A stretch of 64,000 bases of DNA from Halolamina pelagica (GCF_900115675.1 NZ_FOXI01000008.1:38005-102004); one strand, 5' to 3'. Positions 26,901-36,541 are shown, numbered from the stretch's first letter. Notes: generated from the letters alone by a model not told the origin. Translations and numbers: made by a program.

Positions 26901-27161
26901 GTTCAGCTGTCCGGAGAGGGGTTGAACCGGACCGTGGAGATGCTCGTACCACTCCCGAACGACTGCGTCGAGCGTCTCGGCACGAAGACGGAGGGGTTCG
27001 TGGGACGCGGCCCAGCGGTCCTCAACCATACTCCGGCGAGCATCGTTCCGCGTTATGTAGAGAATTGAACCAAGAAGGTCATCAGCCACCTGGTCCGCCC
27101 GTTCAAAAGCAGCTTGTTCCAGATGTGAATGTTGGGAACCAGTTAGAAGCGTGTTATTCAT
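23973..27161 (-). CDS. AddB-like PD-(D/E)XK nuclease with Fe-S cysteines
   Basis: The 1062-residue partner of the AddA-like protein has an N-terminal helicase-like part without an intact Walker A. Its C-terminal nuclease domain shows LYDYKTGRAPY near residue 907 and a downstream Gln/Tyr pair (FQLPIYLLAAA). Four cysteines fit the Fe-S-clasped nuclease fold: one in RYVECGFKFYAEK near residue 722 and three in NCRYCDYRRACD near 1015-1024. Both proteins would resect DNA ends together. It starts at ATG 27161 after an AT-rich 188-base gap that probably holds its promoter. The two genes are on the same strand as the BREX core but separated from it by that gap. Confidence 0.85.
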   Translation of the reverse strand: MNNTLLTGSQHSHLEQAAFERADQVADDLLGSILYITRNDARRSMVEDRWAASHEPLRLRAETLDAVVREWYEHLHGPVQPLSGQLNRRLAEYALDRTTAETDGALAGEPASAALADSFSSRFSLFDDAGVGTADALAAEFEGSALNDRIAAATVDAYRHYQDLHADYVDEWVCTRGEMFDAVATTDQSLSALSPELDVVILSGYHEFRPVERRLIERLVDELPMIALLPLHQDGRSGVDAVAEDALEVYEALDFETVELEPVDESGRAFGTITESLYRPDPDTVPAPDTLRWRELPTPEREIRFVARELRTELANGRDPDDLAVVVPGTEAYSGYVEDTFDTFDISHVTTAASQLNRTFTGSVVHDLLNLAEPDPRAEDLTSLLANPLVDVVDTDQANAVTAAARRRDTVSVSPLLEDVDDEAAALIEELLATLEPLRTEDIEGATETLRRLLDERFDLEGATEDYASGAEQAVEQRAYDLVDEVLSSFESLAAVNSDLSPLALFTRAFDGVPIRVPQRAAGGHVEVMGLLDARMRSFEKVFLVGLTSEHFPVTPERPAFFEEMTDAHPRFDTGDERLRGRYLFATLLANVDELTITTPETGDDESAVVRSPVLDEFQRVTGIEPEDGVDDRVGSREDLQRHVAATTDRRAAVSYAGDRGDLSPEQTKHMDRGLHCADNRGTAGLSEHDGVLEPETVAEVYPPSEREPYSASRIERYVECGFKFYAEKVLGIEDPNDVEVVPTPLETGSYVHDVLERFFAELQDETEDGVDLTDFDRDDLATHLREIAVEGLRDADFEYDGLFYERWKAELFAGLGEGESAPYEAGSKPHDAPEQGLFATFLDNELARDGAARPHLFEAPFGEGLPDSDAGPFTVERPDGSTVSIRGYIDRVDVGRDGEQPTLTLYDYKTGRAPYMTKTTGGTKFQLPIYLLAAANVVDSDLFEQGSLSATYYQVRPPNDLKVPRGVESKFGSEAELRRFLNDVVPEWLGQIDEAIGNGRFHTTLLSARGANCRYCDYRRACDVRHHRKREFVDEVHEDDAAYVPLRVRDDEDIEAVMSDD

Positions 27162-27349
27162 CGAATACTACTCAACAAGAGTTCCATCTCACTTCACTCT
27201 TGGCGAGACAGTTTCGTCAGTAAATGAAGTACCGAAGTGGCTCCATACGCGTGTCAAGCCTGAACTACCAGAATTAAATTGGATACGCTGTACTACAGGA
27301 ATCTACCCATTCACGTTTGAATCGGCACTAGCTAAAGCGCCATACATAC

Positions 27350-30268
27350 TCATAAAGGGAAAGTCAAACAGTAGTTCTCAACCTCGGGCGCCAGTGAGAT
27401 GACCTGTTCTCGACGTTCTAATTCAGAGCGACGCGTCTCGATTCGCTCTTCGAGCTGTTCGAGACGCTCCTGTTGGCCACGGATGGCGATGTCCATATCC
27501 GAGCCGGCGTCGGATTTGCGCTCGTACTCCTCGATGAAGGACTCGATCCGTTCTCGCTCCGCCTGTGCATATTCCTCGAGATTGTCCAGCTCCCGAGCGG
27601 TCTCCTCATGACGCTTCTCCTGAAGATGCTTCTTGATCTCATTGATCCGTACGCTCACATACCGGTCGGCGGCCGTCCGTAAATTGGATTGAGCGTCGAG
27701 AACTGTCCGAAGGTCGTCGATGTCGGGCTTTGCTGCTACGGAGTCACCCTCAACGACACGTTCACCAAGCGCCTGCTGAGCGTCTCCCTGCGCAGCATCC
27801 ACGAAAACGGGGATGGTCTCCTCGCGAATCACGTCGCCAGTGCCGTCCTCAAACGCCACGCGATAGTTGTAGGTGATCCCCGGTGTGTCGACGAACGGAA
27901 GCAGTTTGAGTCCGACTTCACCGCGCTCGTCGTCCAACACACGTGCCATGAGTCGTCGCAGGACGTCCGTATCGGGAGCGAGGTAGGTGATGTCCTCGTG
28001 ATCCATCGCGAAGTCGCGATCGAATGTGAACGGGCCGAACGTCGCGTCTTGGCCGGGCGAATTGATACCGTCCGGTAACTCGGCTTGATAGAGGTTGGTG
28101 CCGCGCTTCTCGAATTCGCCTCCGAAGGCTTCGACTGCTCGCTCGAAGAACTCGCGAATGTCGCCCTCGCTCCCGTAGACATCCTCTGACTCGTCGACGA
28201 CCTCCTGAATCTGCCGGCGACTCTCCGCGTCGAACGTGCTCGTATCGACGAGGCTCCGCTCGTACCACTCCTCGAGCGTCCGCTGACGCTCTTCGATCAT
28301 CTCCTCGAGTTCCTCTTTGGTCGCACTCGGCGGTTCGTCGTTCTCGATGGACTCCATGATGAGTGAGTCCACGTCGATGTCGTCGAGGATGCCGAGCACG
28401 TCCGCCGTGTTTCCGAGCTGGGAGCGAATCTCCTCGACCTTGGTTTGGAGCATCTCGAAAATCTCGCTCTCGCGAGTGTCGTCGAAGAGAAAATTCCAGA
28501 CCTTGACCTCCTCCTCCTGTCCGTAGCGATGGATGCGACCGATCCGCTGCTCGAGCCGGTTCGGGTTCCACGGAAGCTCGTAGTTGGCCATGATGTGGCA
28601 GCTGTGCTGGAGGTCGATCCCCTCACTCGCGGCATCGGTCGCAAACAGGAGTCGCGACTGGCCGTGGTTGAACTCGTCTTCGATTCGCGCCCGTTCCTCC
28701 TTGTCTACGTCGCCGTGAATCACGAGAATCTCGTCGGCCCACGGCTCGTCCTGCACGAACTCGAGGAGATAGTCGAGCGTGTCTCGGTACTCCGTGAACA
28801 ACAGGAGTTTCTCGTCCGGTTGTTCCTCGAGGAGTTGGGAGATGAACCGTCTGACCTTCTGGGCCTTAGAGTCGACCGGCAAATCCTCGGCCAGCGAGAC
28901 GAGGTCACGGAGTGTATCGATCTCCTCTTGGAGTTGTTCGTCGGTACTGGTGACGGTCAGGCCGGCGATCTCGTCTTCCGCGTGTTGCTTGTCGTCCTCG
29001 TCCAGATCCTCACCGTCGAGATAGGCTCGTGCTTCCTCGGAGAGTCCATCCGTTTCCGCCTCCTCGCCGAGGAGGTCATCCAGTCGTCGGCGGAGCGTCG
29101 CGTGAATCGCGCCGACGCTGCTCACCAGCCGTTTCTGCATGAGGGCCATCGCGAACCCGACCGCGGGTTCGTTCAGCTTCTCCGAGCGGTTGTAGACGTT
29201 TTTCACGTAGTCGGTGACTGCGCGGTAGAACTGCCGCTCGTCGTGCGTCATCGAGACCGATACCGAGTTGACCTCACGGTCTGGGAAGACGCGTTCACCA
29301 TCCTCGTCGTAGATGTCGGTCTTCCCGCGACGGATCATGACGCGGTCGACTGTCTCCTGTGAGAGTTCCCGGTTTTCGGCGACGAGGAATGGGTCGATGT
29401 ACTCAACGAGTGAGCGGAACGCCTCGCCCTTTCCGTCGTGGGGCGTCGCGCTGAGCAGCAGCAGCGAGTCGGAGTTCCCCGTGACGGTATCGACCATGTT
29501 TGCCGTCTTGCTTGGCGACTCGCCCCGCTTTGCGGTCTTGTGTGCCTCGTCGACCACGACGACGTCCCAGAACGCGTCCCGAAGTGCGGGCCGGAACTCG
29601 TCTTGTCGCAGGAACGCCATGCTGGTGACGAGCTGTTGCTGGTCTTGGTTCCAGATGTTGGCCTCCTCGCCGAGCCGTCGGCGCTCACCTTCGACCCACG
29701 CCCGGTCTGCAACGGTGAGATCGACGTCGAAGAAGCGATCCATATCTCGGATCCACTTCTTCTGCAGGTGCGCGGGAACAACGAACAGGACGCGGTCGGC
29801 ACGATTCCGAGCAGCGAGTTCCTTCAGGATGAGCCCGGCCTCTATCGTTTTCCCGAGCCCGACGTCGTCGCCGATGAGCGCACGCTGCCGAAGCTTCTGC
29901 ATCACCCAGTTCACGGCGTCGAGCTGGTAGGGTTCCAGTCGAACGAGTGAGTTCGAGATACTCAGGAGCTGCCCCTGTTCGTGGGCGAGCTTGAGTTTCG
30001 TCGCTTGCGTGTGGAGGTCGAACCACTGTGCTGAGACTGCATCGTGATCAGGATGAAGATCATCGATTCGCTGATTGGACAGCTCCTCAATCCCGGAACG
30101 ATGCGGTTGAATCTCAACATCGTCGAGACAGACCGTCTTAGCGCCCTCGCCGTCGATGTATGCTCTTAGGTACTCGATCTCTCCGACCGTTTGGGTTTTG
30201 ATGACTTCAGCCGGCGCTCCGTTTAGAATCACCCGCTGCCCCGGAGAGAACTGGGTAGAGTTTGTCAT
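27350..30268 (-). CDS. brxHII: SNF2-type helicase of the BREX locus (BrxHII)
   Basis: The 972-residue superfamily 2 helicase has Walker A GDDVGLGKT at residues 133-141, DEAH at 240-243, and a C-terminal helicase half with LLFATDAASEGIDLQ and QRIGRIHRYGQ. A long coiled-coil tail follows (from about residue 880). BrxHII is a large DEAD/DEAH helicase of certain BREX types. DrmD of DISARM is a similar SNF2-like protein, but no drmA, drmB or drmC is nearby and pglZ is, so BREX is the better reading. It follows the predicted endonuclease gene by 55 bases, and the start codon ATG is at 30268. Confidence 0.85.
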   Translation of the reverse strand: MTNSTQFSPGQRVILNGAPAEVIKTQTVGEIEYLRAYIDGEGAKTVCLDDVEIQPHRSGIEELSNQRIDDLHPDHDAVSAQWFDLHTQATKLKLAHEQGQLLSISNSLVRLEPYQLDAVNWVMQKLRQRALIGDDVGLGKTIEAGLILKELAARNRADRVLFVVPAHLQKKWIRDMDRFFDVDLTVADRAWVEGERRRLGEEANIWNQDQQQLVTSMAFLRQDEFRPALRDAFWDVVVVDEAHKTAKRGESPSKTANMVDTVTGNSDSLLLLSATPHDGKGEAFRSLVEYIDPFLVAENRELSQETVDRVMIRRGKTDIYDEDGERVFPDREVNSVSVSMTHDERQFYRAVTDYVKNVYNRSEKLNEPAVGFAMALMQKRLVSSVGAIHATLRRRLDDLLGEEAETDGLSEEARAYLDGEDLDEDDKQHAEDEIAGLTVTSTDEQLQEEIDTLRDLVSLAEDLPVDSKAQKVRRFISQLLEEQPDEKLLLFTEYRDTLDYLLEFVQDEPWADEILVIHGDVDKEERARIEDEFNHGQSRLLFATDAASEGIDLQHSCHIMANYELPWNPNRLEQRIGRIHRYGQEEEVKVWNFLFDDTRESEIFEMLQTKVEEIRSQLGNTADVLGILDDIDVDSLIMESIENDEPPSATKEELEEMIEERQRTLEEWYERSLVDTSTFDAESRRQIQEVVDESEDVYGSEGDIREFFERAVEAFGGEFEKRGTNLYQAELPDGINSPGQDATFGPFTFDRDFAMDHEDITYLAPDTDVLRRLMARVLDDERGEVGLKLLPFVDTPGITYNYRVAFEDGTGDVIREETIPVFVDAAQGDAQQALGERVVEGDSVAAKPDIDDLRTVLDAQSNLRTAADRYVSVRINEIKKHLQEKRHEETARELDNLEEYAQAERERIESFIEEYERKSDAGSDMDIAIRGQQERLEQLEERIETRRSELERREQVISLAPEVENYCLTFPL

Positions 30269-30323
30269 CGAGTGATGTCTGTGTCAAGACCGCACGCCGC
30301 CTTCAAGATTGCCAGTCCCCCCA

Positions 30324-31601
30324 TTATCGAGCCTCCGTTCCGGCGAACGACCGTAGGGTACGTTCGATCTCCGACTCAACATACCCGATTTCTGCACTGT
30401 AGGCATCTACGATGTCGGCGTAGTACTGCGGTATCTGTCCAGCCAGTTCCCGACTTTCAAACTCCTCGGTGTACGTCTCCAGAATGGAACCCGCGGCGGC
30501 TTCGTTGACTAACGTCCGTTCTTCGTTCTCAATGAATTGTGTGAGGACTGGCTTCAGTACCGAATCTGGAACGTCGAAGGCACGCTCGGCCGGGAGTATC
30601 GACTCGAACAATCCTCCGCCGAGGTACGGTACGTCGCTGAACATCTCTGGAAGTTCGGCGTCGCGCTGTTGTTTTGGAGTCGAAAGCGCATCGTAGAACA
30701 ACGGCTGGAGGTATTGAGAGTAGAAGCTGCCCCGGAACCGATTGAGCCCCTGATTATGTTCGCTCCATTGGGCGTGGAGCGCGACGCGGTCAAGGATACC
30801 GCGATCTGCCAGCAGTTTCACAAAGGCGAGTCGATCAACGAGTAGTGTCGCGAAGGCCAGTTTCTCCGACTTTGAGGCGTCTGGTGGCTGCTCGATTGCG
30901 TCAACGAGAGCAGCATCCAGATGCTGGTATTCACCGCCGCCGGTAGTCACCTCCAAGTAGAGGTCGTAAAACTCGGTCAGTCCGCCGATAGCTCGCCGGA
31001 TACCGTAGTGGTTGAACGTCTGGTAGAAGTCTCCCAACACTCCTTCGACGGTGCCGTTTTCCTGCAGCTCTTCGGTGTAACTGACTAATCCTTGATTACG
31101 GGCAATCCGCCGTACCGCTGGTGCGATATTCTGCTCTTCGACGACGGTGACGAGGTCTGCTCGACCGCGTTCATCCGTTTCGACGGCGTACATTCCCCAT
31201 CGGAATCCGTCAGTCGAAAGCCCGTACTCGTATCGGCGTGAGTCGAGGTAGCCCTCGATATCACCCTGCGCGGTTTCGAAGTTGTTGACCGATTTGTTCT
31301 CTCCGATAACCGTTTCAGAGAGATTGTCGATTCGGAAGTCCGGCTGCTCATCGCTGTCACCGACGGGATAGTACGGTCTTGGTGTGTATTCGTAGCCGAG
31401 CGTCTCCAGAATCGGCCAGATGAGAGCATCTTCGACACACCGCTCGGGTGTTTGGCCGAGATTCTTGCTCTGAAGTGTGCCGTCTGCCTCGACGATCTCA
31501 CTGAGCCGCGGCTCGTCCATCTGGTCGTCGAGCGTCGTCAGAAAGTCGATGATGTGACTCCGAATAGCGGTGGTCGCTTCTTCTATTTCCTGTGATGACA
31601 T
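30324..31601 (-). CDS. Predicted restriction endonuclease-like protein between pglZ and brxHII
   Basis: The 425-residue protein carries a PD-(D/E)XK motif near the N-terminus: Pro87-Asp88, then Glu101-Asn102-Lys103 (GENKSVNN), then Gln112 and Tyr118, which is the layout of HsdR-N or Eco57I-like nuclease domains. The entry EDALIWPILETLGYEYTP is typical of type I R-subunit N-termini. The rest is helical without helicase motifs. It starts 21 bases after the pglZ stop, so it belongs to the pglZ-brxHII transcription unit. A dedicated nuclease in a BREX core would be notable. Cleavage activity is inferred from the motif. Confidence 0.65.
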   Translation of the reverse strand: MSSQEIEEATTAIRSHIIDFLTTLDDQMDEPRLSEIVEADGTLQSKNLGQTPERCVEDALIWPILETLGYEYTPRPYYPVGDSDEQPDFRIDNLSETVIGENKSVNNFETAQGDIEGYLDSRRYEYGLSTDGFRWGMYAVETDERGRADLVTVVEEQNIAPAVRRIARNQGLVSYTEELQENGTVEGVLGDFYQTFNHYGIRRAIGGLTEFYDLYLEVTTGGGEYQHLDAALVDAIEQPPDASKSEKLAFATLLVDRLAFVKLLADRGILDRVALHAQWSEHNQGLNRFRGSFYSQYLQPLFYDALSTPKQQRDAELPEMFSDVPYLGGGLFESILPAERAFDVPDSVLKPVLTQFIENEERTLVNEAAAGSILETYTEEFESRELAGQIPQYYADIVDAYSAEIGYVESEIERTLRSFAGTEAR

Positions 31602-31622
31602 AGATGCGGAGTTCGTGAGAGA

Positions 31623-33818
31623 TTAGCCCTGCGTGATGCTGATGAAGTCAAGCACGAACTCCTGTGGGAGCAGTCCGCCGTGGTAGAATCGCGCGTCACC
31701 GAGCCCCTGCTTTCTGAACCGCTTGAGTGGGCTGGCAAGGACGCTGACGTTGGCATCGAGATAGCCCAGTCGTGAGCTGGAGTCGAGCAACACGCCGGGC
31801 GAATCCTCGTCCACATTCTCCCCGGCGATCCATCGGCGCCCGGAGTCGGACGCTTCCGCCGGCCGCGAGATCTTCTCCGGCGAAGCGTTGTCTGGGAGCA
31901 GGACGAACCCGTGGTCGGTCAGCACGTAGGCCTGATCCCACTCGCCCTGTTTGAGTTTCGTGCCGATGAACTCCGCGAGCGAGTCGACACGTCGCGCCAG
32001 CATCGCCTCGAGGTCGCTGAGTTCCTTCTCGCCGATGTCGTCGATGTCGTTCTTGAAGTAGGCGACACGCGTCGACTGCCAGCCGTCGTCCTCCTCCTCG
32101 CGAGTGACCGTCCAGCCGTCGCTGCCCAACAGCGACTCGCGGCGGTTGGTCGTCACCCGACGATTGTTTCGCAGCGGCTGTAACTCGCCATCGACCAGCG
32201 AGACGTCGAACATCTGGATCTCTCCCGGCGTGAGTGCAGCCTTCCCGAATTCGGTCTCCGAGGGAAGCATTCCAAGCCAGACGTCTTCATCGATGGCAAA
32301 CTCCGGAGCATCAGACGGAAGCGTCGATACGTAGTCACGCAACTCGTCCGCGAGGCGGCGGGCGAGGTCAAGCCGAAGGGCGTCGATGACGAACAGCGCA
32401 ATCGTCTGGCCGCTTTCGAGGCCGTCCGATTCCTTCGTGAAGAACTGGTAAGAGTGATCCTCGTCGACGAATGGAGCGCCAGCTTCGACGGTATCGGTGA
32501 CGAGGTCGCCGAGGTCTTCGAGGTACTCGACGTATTCCGACTGGAGCTGGGTACGGAGGTCGTCGAGCGCGGCGGTCGCGGGATGATCGTCGGGGAGGTC
32601 GGTCTCGGGCTCGCCGGCGACGACGAGATTGAGCACCGCGTTGTCGATCTGCCACGTGCCGTCGTCCGGGTCAGCGTACAGCGAAACGACGTCGTCAGTG
32701 GCGGTCTCATCCCACGTTTCGAGCTGGTAAGCGAGGCGAGCGATTTCCGCGGCCTGCTCCCACGTCCGCGTCCACGGACTGTCCGGGCCGTAGGCTCCCT
32801 GGTAGGAGCCACGGAAATCCTCGCTCCCGAGCAGAGCGTCGTACCGCTCCTCGGCGCGCTCGAGACACGTCTCATAGTCGCCGGCGTCGAAGGACGCGTG
32901 CCACTCCTCCCAGAGGCGACGTTCGAGCGCGGCGTCGACGATACAGTCCGCGAGTTCCCACGGGTCATCGACGTCCGCAACGACGTCGGGCCAGATCGCC
33001 TCGCCGAGGTAGCGGTCGGCGAGGAGACTGGCCGAGGTGGTGTTATTTAGAAGCGACTTGAGCTCGGGGAGGTCGTGATCGCCGGCTGTCTCGGCGCGGA
33101 ACTCCCTCGGGAAGCGTTCGGCGTCGGCGCCGGCGTGGATCAGCCACTCGGCAACGGCCCACCGGCGCGTCGCCGCGACGATCCCTACGGGTTCGTCCTC
33201 GCTGGCGACGGCGTCGACGCCCTCGCTGGTCAGCAAGTCCTGCATCTGCTCGATGGTGCTGGGGCTGTCGTCGATGTCGCCCCAGCCGTTCTCCAGCACG
33301 AACGCGACCGGATCGGTGTAGCCGCCTGTGACGATCTGCGTGCGGAGTTGTTCGAGCGTCGGGAGCTGTCCGCCGGTGAGCTGGTCGTGGAGGATCCGCG
33401 CGATCTCACGGCGCTTCGTGGGATCGTCCGCCTGCGTCGCGGTTTTTAACTCCCACGCATCGAGTTGCCCGCGCTCAAACGCGTGGACGGTGAGGTCTTC
33501 GATGCTCATCTCTACCTCGCCGCCCGTGTGCTCGACGTCGCGGAACCAGTCGAAGTCGCCCTCGGCGTCTTCGGGCTCTTTGACGTGTGGGACGTACCAG
33601 ACCTGTTCACCGTCGACTGGATCGGCACGGAGTTCCAGCGGCGTCTTCTTGGCGACCTTCAGGTGAACCCCGAGTTCGTTACAGGCCTGCTCGATGATGT
33701 CCTCGAGGTAGTTGCCATCGTCCCACCAGAGGACAATCGGGTCGGATGACTCGGCTCGATCGAACTCGCTCCGGATGGTGTTTTTTGCGGCATCGGGGAG
33801 GGTCTGGGTTGCTTGCAT
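31623..33818 (-). CDS. pglZ: PglZ alkaline-phosphatase-superfamily BREX protein
   Basis: The 731-residue protein has the PglZ core in the C-terminal half: LFVIDALRLDLARRLADEL near residue 477 supplies a metal-binding Asp, and YVLTDHGFVLLPDN near 634 supplies the Asp-His pair typical of the alkaline phosphatase superfamily. The N-terminal half (WWDDGNYLEDIIEQA at about 32-46) is the usual PglZ entry region. PglZ is the universal BREX component. It is divergent from the zinc-ribbon/PD-(D/E)XK cargo gene, with 154 bases between starts, and heads the pglZ, endonuclease, brxHII unit. Confidence 0.9.
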   Translation of the reverse strand: MQATQTLPDAAKNTIRSEFDRAESSDPIVLWWDDGNYLEDIIEQACNELGVHLKVAKKTPLELRADPVDGEQVWYVPHVKEPEDAEGDFDWFRDVEHTGGEVEMSIEDLTVHAFERGQLDAWELKTATQADDPTKRREIARILHDQLTGGQLPTLEQLRTQIVTGGYTDPVAFVLENGWGDIDDSPSTIEQMQDLLTSEGVDAVASEDEPVGIVAATRRWAVAEWLIHAGADAERFPREFRAETAGDHDLPELKSLLNNTTSASLLADRYLGEAIWPDVVADVDDPWELADCIVDAALERRLWEEWHASFDAGDYETCLERAEERYDALLGSEDFRGSYQGAYGPDSPWTRTWEQAAEIARLAYQLETWDETATDDVVSLYADPDDGTWQIDNAVLNLVVAGEPETDLPDDHPATAALDDLRTQLQSEYVEYLEDLGDLVTDTVEAGAPFVDEDHSYQFFTKESDGLESGQTIALFVIDALRLDLARRLADELRDYVSTLPSDAPEFAIDEDVWLGMLPSETEFGKAALTPGEIQMFDVSLVDGELQPLRNNRRVTTNRRESLLGSDGWTVTREEEDDGWQSTRVAYFKNDIDDIGEKELSDLEAMLARRVDSLAEFIGTKLKQGEWDQAYVLTDHGFVLLPDNASPEKISRPAEASDSGRRWIAGENVDEDSPGVLLDSSSRLGYLDANVSVLASPLKRFRKQGLGDARFYHGGLLPQEFVLDFISITQG

Positions 33819-33972
33819 GAGTAGTTAGAGAACTGCGGATGTGTTATTCGATCTGTAAATGAGTGCGACGTGCATTGGTTTATTAACTTCGCTGCTATGT
33901 TCTGGGGGACAAGTACTCCACCCGACATCTATTTGCGACTGGCATGTTGAAACGTGGTAATAATTGACTTCC

Positions 33973-36435
33973 ATGTCTCAACAGGCTACGATTCCGCAGG
34001 TGTTTGAGGAACCTGAATTTTGGTACAAGATCGACGTTGACTACGAGGAGGCTCGGGAACTGGTACAGACTGAAGAAGACGAAGAGGCTTCGACTTCGCA
34101 GGATGGTTCCCAGAGTGATACAGAGGGACAAGACGAAGATTCAAAAGGGCCTGAATCATTCGAAGGGGCACTTCTCGAGGTATTCATTCGGCGAAAGAAA
34201 CGCGTCATCGAGGACAAACACGACTCCGTCAGTGAATTCAAACAAAGAGTACTGACGGCTGACGATGATGACGCACGAAGATTGTTGAACGAGGTGTATG
34301 TGGAGTATATCTGGATCCAAAATCAGGAAGGTGAGGTATTTGAGAGTGATGCTGAGAATCCAACCGAACTCGACTTAGTTGATGACGAAGAGAACCTCGT
34401 TCAAGAGACAATAAACGATGAATTCGAACTTCTGTGGCCGGGGCAGCCTACAATCGGAAAGGAGGTAGATGACGGTGAAATCGTCGCACGTCGGTATCTG
34501 CAAACGAAACCGGTCGTAGTTAGAAAGTACGAAGAATCGTTCGAGGTTCGAGGTCGGCAATCGGATCGGAAGAAAGTCGTGACGCGGTTTCGCTCAGACG
34601 ATAGTGTCCAAGAGCGGCAGCCGGAGCCAGCAGAGGAACCAATCGTTGGCAAGGTAGAGAACCTTCTTGTCGAAGATAATGAGGAGTTCCGTGTGGTGGG
34701 CGTTGACTTTGCAGAATCCGAACTACCCGAGAGCTCCAGATTACGGGTGAAGAACGAACGATCGATCTACAGAGACATTCACTCGCTGCGGAACGAGAAT
34801 CTTGTCTCCTTCGACGGGATTTCTGAGGTAAACAAGCTGTACCTCAAAGACATCCGCTACGGTGGGAAGTTCCGTGTTGAACTCACTCACGGTGTCGATG
34901 GAGTCGAATTCGAACTCAAGACCAATCACAAACTGGACGAACAGCGCAGTCGCTTCAAGCAAGGTTTCACAGCTGTAACGGGTATCGAATTCGAGAAAAT
35001 CTACGAGTATGGCTCACAAGATGAGGAGTACCTGTTTAATCGGATTCTCGCCGAGCGAGGGACTGCGTACGAGAATTACTACGAAGAGTTGAGTGATGAG
35101 GTGCAGAATGTGCTGGAGGGGAACGTAGACGCAACTGGTAACGCACTGGTCAGTACAGAAGTCGAGGAATTCAAGACCTGTTCGCACTGTTCGGAGGAAA
35201 ATCCGGATTCAGAGCCAGAGTGTGTTGAGTGTGGAGCAGAAGACTTCTCTGAGTCTGTTGAAGAAACCGTGGTCGAGGTCAATGACACGAGTGTTGCAAC
35301 GTATATTCAGAACCGGCTGGACGATCTCTCTCCAGCACATCCAAAACGCGACTTTTCTGGATGGGAAGTCGGAGACCGGGAAATGGCGAACCGGAAGATC
35401 GTCGAAACTTCGTTTTCTCTAACCGACTCAGAAGGACGGCGGACAACCAGCTCGTATCAAGAGATCGATGTGGTTCCTCACGGTAACCATCCTCGTCCGG
35501 GTACTGTCAACGACTATCTCCTGCAGTGTGTCTACGTAACCTACGGGCAATCCGCCTCTGCAGACGACGAGGGATACGGCCGGCTTCCTCTCTACGACAT
35601 CATCACGGCAAACGATCTCGACGCTCTCGTCGGGAACGCCTTGCATAATGCTATTGTCGGTGTCAAAGATAGGCTCATCAGCAAGGCAAGCGAGGGCCAC
35701 GAAGAGGCGAGCGAATACTACGGGCTCGTCGACGAACTGGGCCCGATGCACGAAAACAAGGATGAGTTGGAAGAAATCTACGACCCCTCTAATGACAGCT
35801 ATTTCGAGAAGCACCTCTTCTACCTTCTGAAGAGACTTTACTCACAGACTGAGCGGTGGGGACGAATTGGTGAGCGGGAAGCGGATGGGGTGCTCATCGT
35901 CCCAGAGGAAGACCCGAGCGACTACTACGTGGCGACCTATGACGCAAAGCTATCCCATCGTGAAGACGGATACGACCTCGGTTCGGAGGAAGAAGATCAG
36001 GCGACGCGTTACATCCTAACCGAGGACGAGCGGGAGGCAATCGAGAACAAGACGGGGGACAACGGTCTGTCTGCACATCTTCTCATCTCGCAAAACTTCG
36101 ACGAGGGTGACTTCTCCCGTATCGCTGGGCATGTCCAAGAGAATATCTTAGCCTATACTGATGGAGATGCTCCTGACCAGAAATTGGTATTCATGGAGTT
36201 CAGAGCAGTGGTCGAACTCTATGAACTCCTGAACGAGTACTGGTGGGCACTTCGTGATGCTCGAATCCGAGGGAAGTTCGATAGCTATGTCATTGACGAA
36301 TTGAACGATGAACGAACGGAAGATGGTGAATCCTTTGTTCACTTCGATACCGACTCTGTGGCTAACGTTCGGGAAAACCTCATCGGTCGACTCGACCGTT
36401 ACGACCGTGACCAGCTGGAATACTATCCAGAATAA
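33973..36435 (+). CDS. Zinc-ribbon protein with PD-(D/E)XK nuclease-like domain, BREX cargo
   Basis: I do not recognise a named family for this 820-residue protein. A TTG 9 bases upstream is in frame, but ATG 33973 is the better start. A low-complexity acidic insert lies at about residues 35-65. Four cysteines near 403-421 (TCSHC and ECVECG) form a zinc ribbon. Near the C-terminus, EREADGVLIV (Asp638), YDAKLS (Asp657, Lys659) and Gln676-x3-Tyr680 match a PD-(D/E)XK nuclease with a Q-x3-Y motif. It lies opposite in strand to the BREX core, is about 45% GC in a 60-base sample, and precedes the OLD-family gene by 106 bases. A two-gene effector with that gene is a fair guess. Confidence 0.6.
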   Translation: MSQQATIPQVFEEPEFWYKIDVDYEEARELVQTEEDEEASTSQDGSQSDTEGQDEDSKGPESFEGALLEVFIRRKKRVIEDKHDSVSEFKQRVLTADDDDARRLLNEVYVEYIWIQNQEGEVFESDAENPTELDLVDDEENLVQETINDEFELLWPGQPTIGKEVDDGEIVARRYLQTKPVVVRKYEESFEVRGRQSDRKKVVTRFRSDDSVQERQPEPAEEPIVGKVENLLVEDNEEFRVVGVDFAESELPESSRLRVKNERSIYRDIHSLRNENLVSFDGISEVNKLYLKDIRYGGKFRVELTHGVDGVEFELKTNHKLDEQRSRFKQGFTAVTGIEFEKIYEYGSQDEEYLFNRILAERGTAYENYYEELSDEVQNVLEGNVDATGNALVSTEVEEFKTCSHCSEENPDSEPECVECGAEDFSESVEETVVEVNDTSVATYIQNRLDDLSPAHPKRDFSGWEVGDREMANRKIVETSFSLTDSEGRRTTSSYQEIDVVPHGNHPRPGTVNDYLLQCVYVTYGQSASADDEGYGRLPLYDIITANDLDALVGNALHNAIVGVKDRLISKASEGHEEASEYYGLVDELGPMHENKDELEEIYDPSNDSYFEKHLFYLLKRLYSQTERWGRIGEREADGVLIVPEEDPSDYYVATYDAKLSHREDGYDLGSEEEDQATRYILTEDEREAIENKTGDNGLSAHLLISQNFDEGDFSRIAGHVQENILAYTDGDAPDQKLVFMEFRAVVELYELLNEYWWALRDARIRGKFDSYVIDELNDERTEDGESFVHFDTDSVANVRENLIGRLDRYDRDQLEYYPE

Positions 36436-36541
36436 CGGCCCTTCTCTCTAGTCCTTCAAGCGTAATCCTCAGTCAATTTGAGACAGCCCACAAGCCGCTA
36501 CCGAAGAGTTATGGCGCTTTCATGAGATGTCGTAATTCCTG

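Noticed and set aside
27350..30268. DrmD of a DISARM system
   Set aside because: Helicase motifs alone fit, but no drmA, drmB or drmC is near and pglZ, brxA, brxB and brxC are, so BREX is the better reading.
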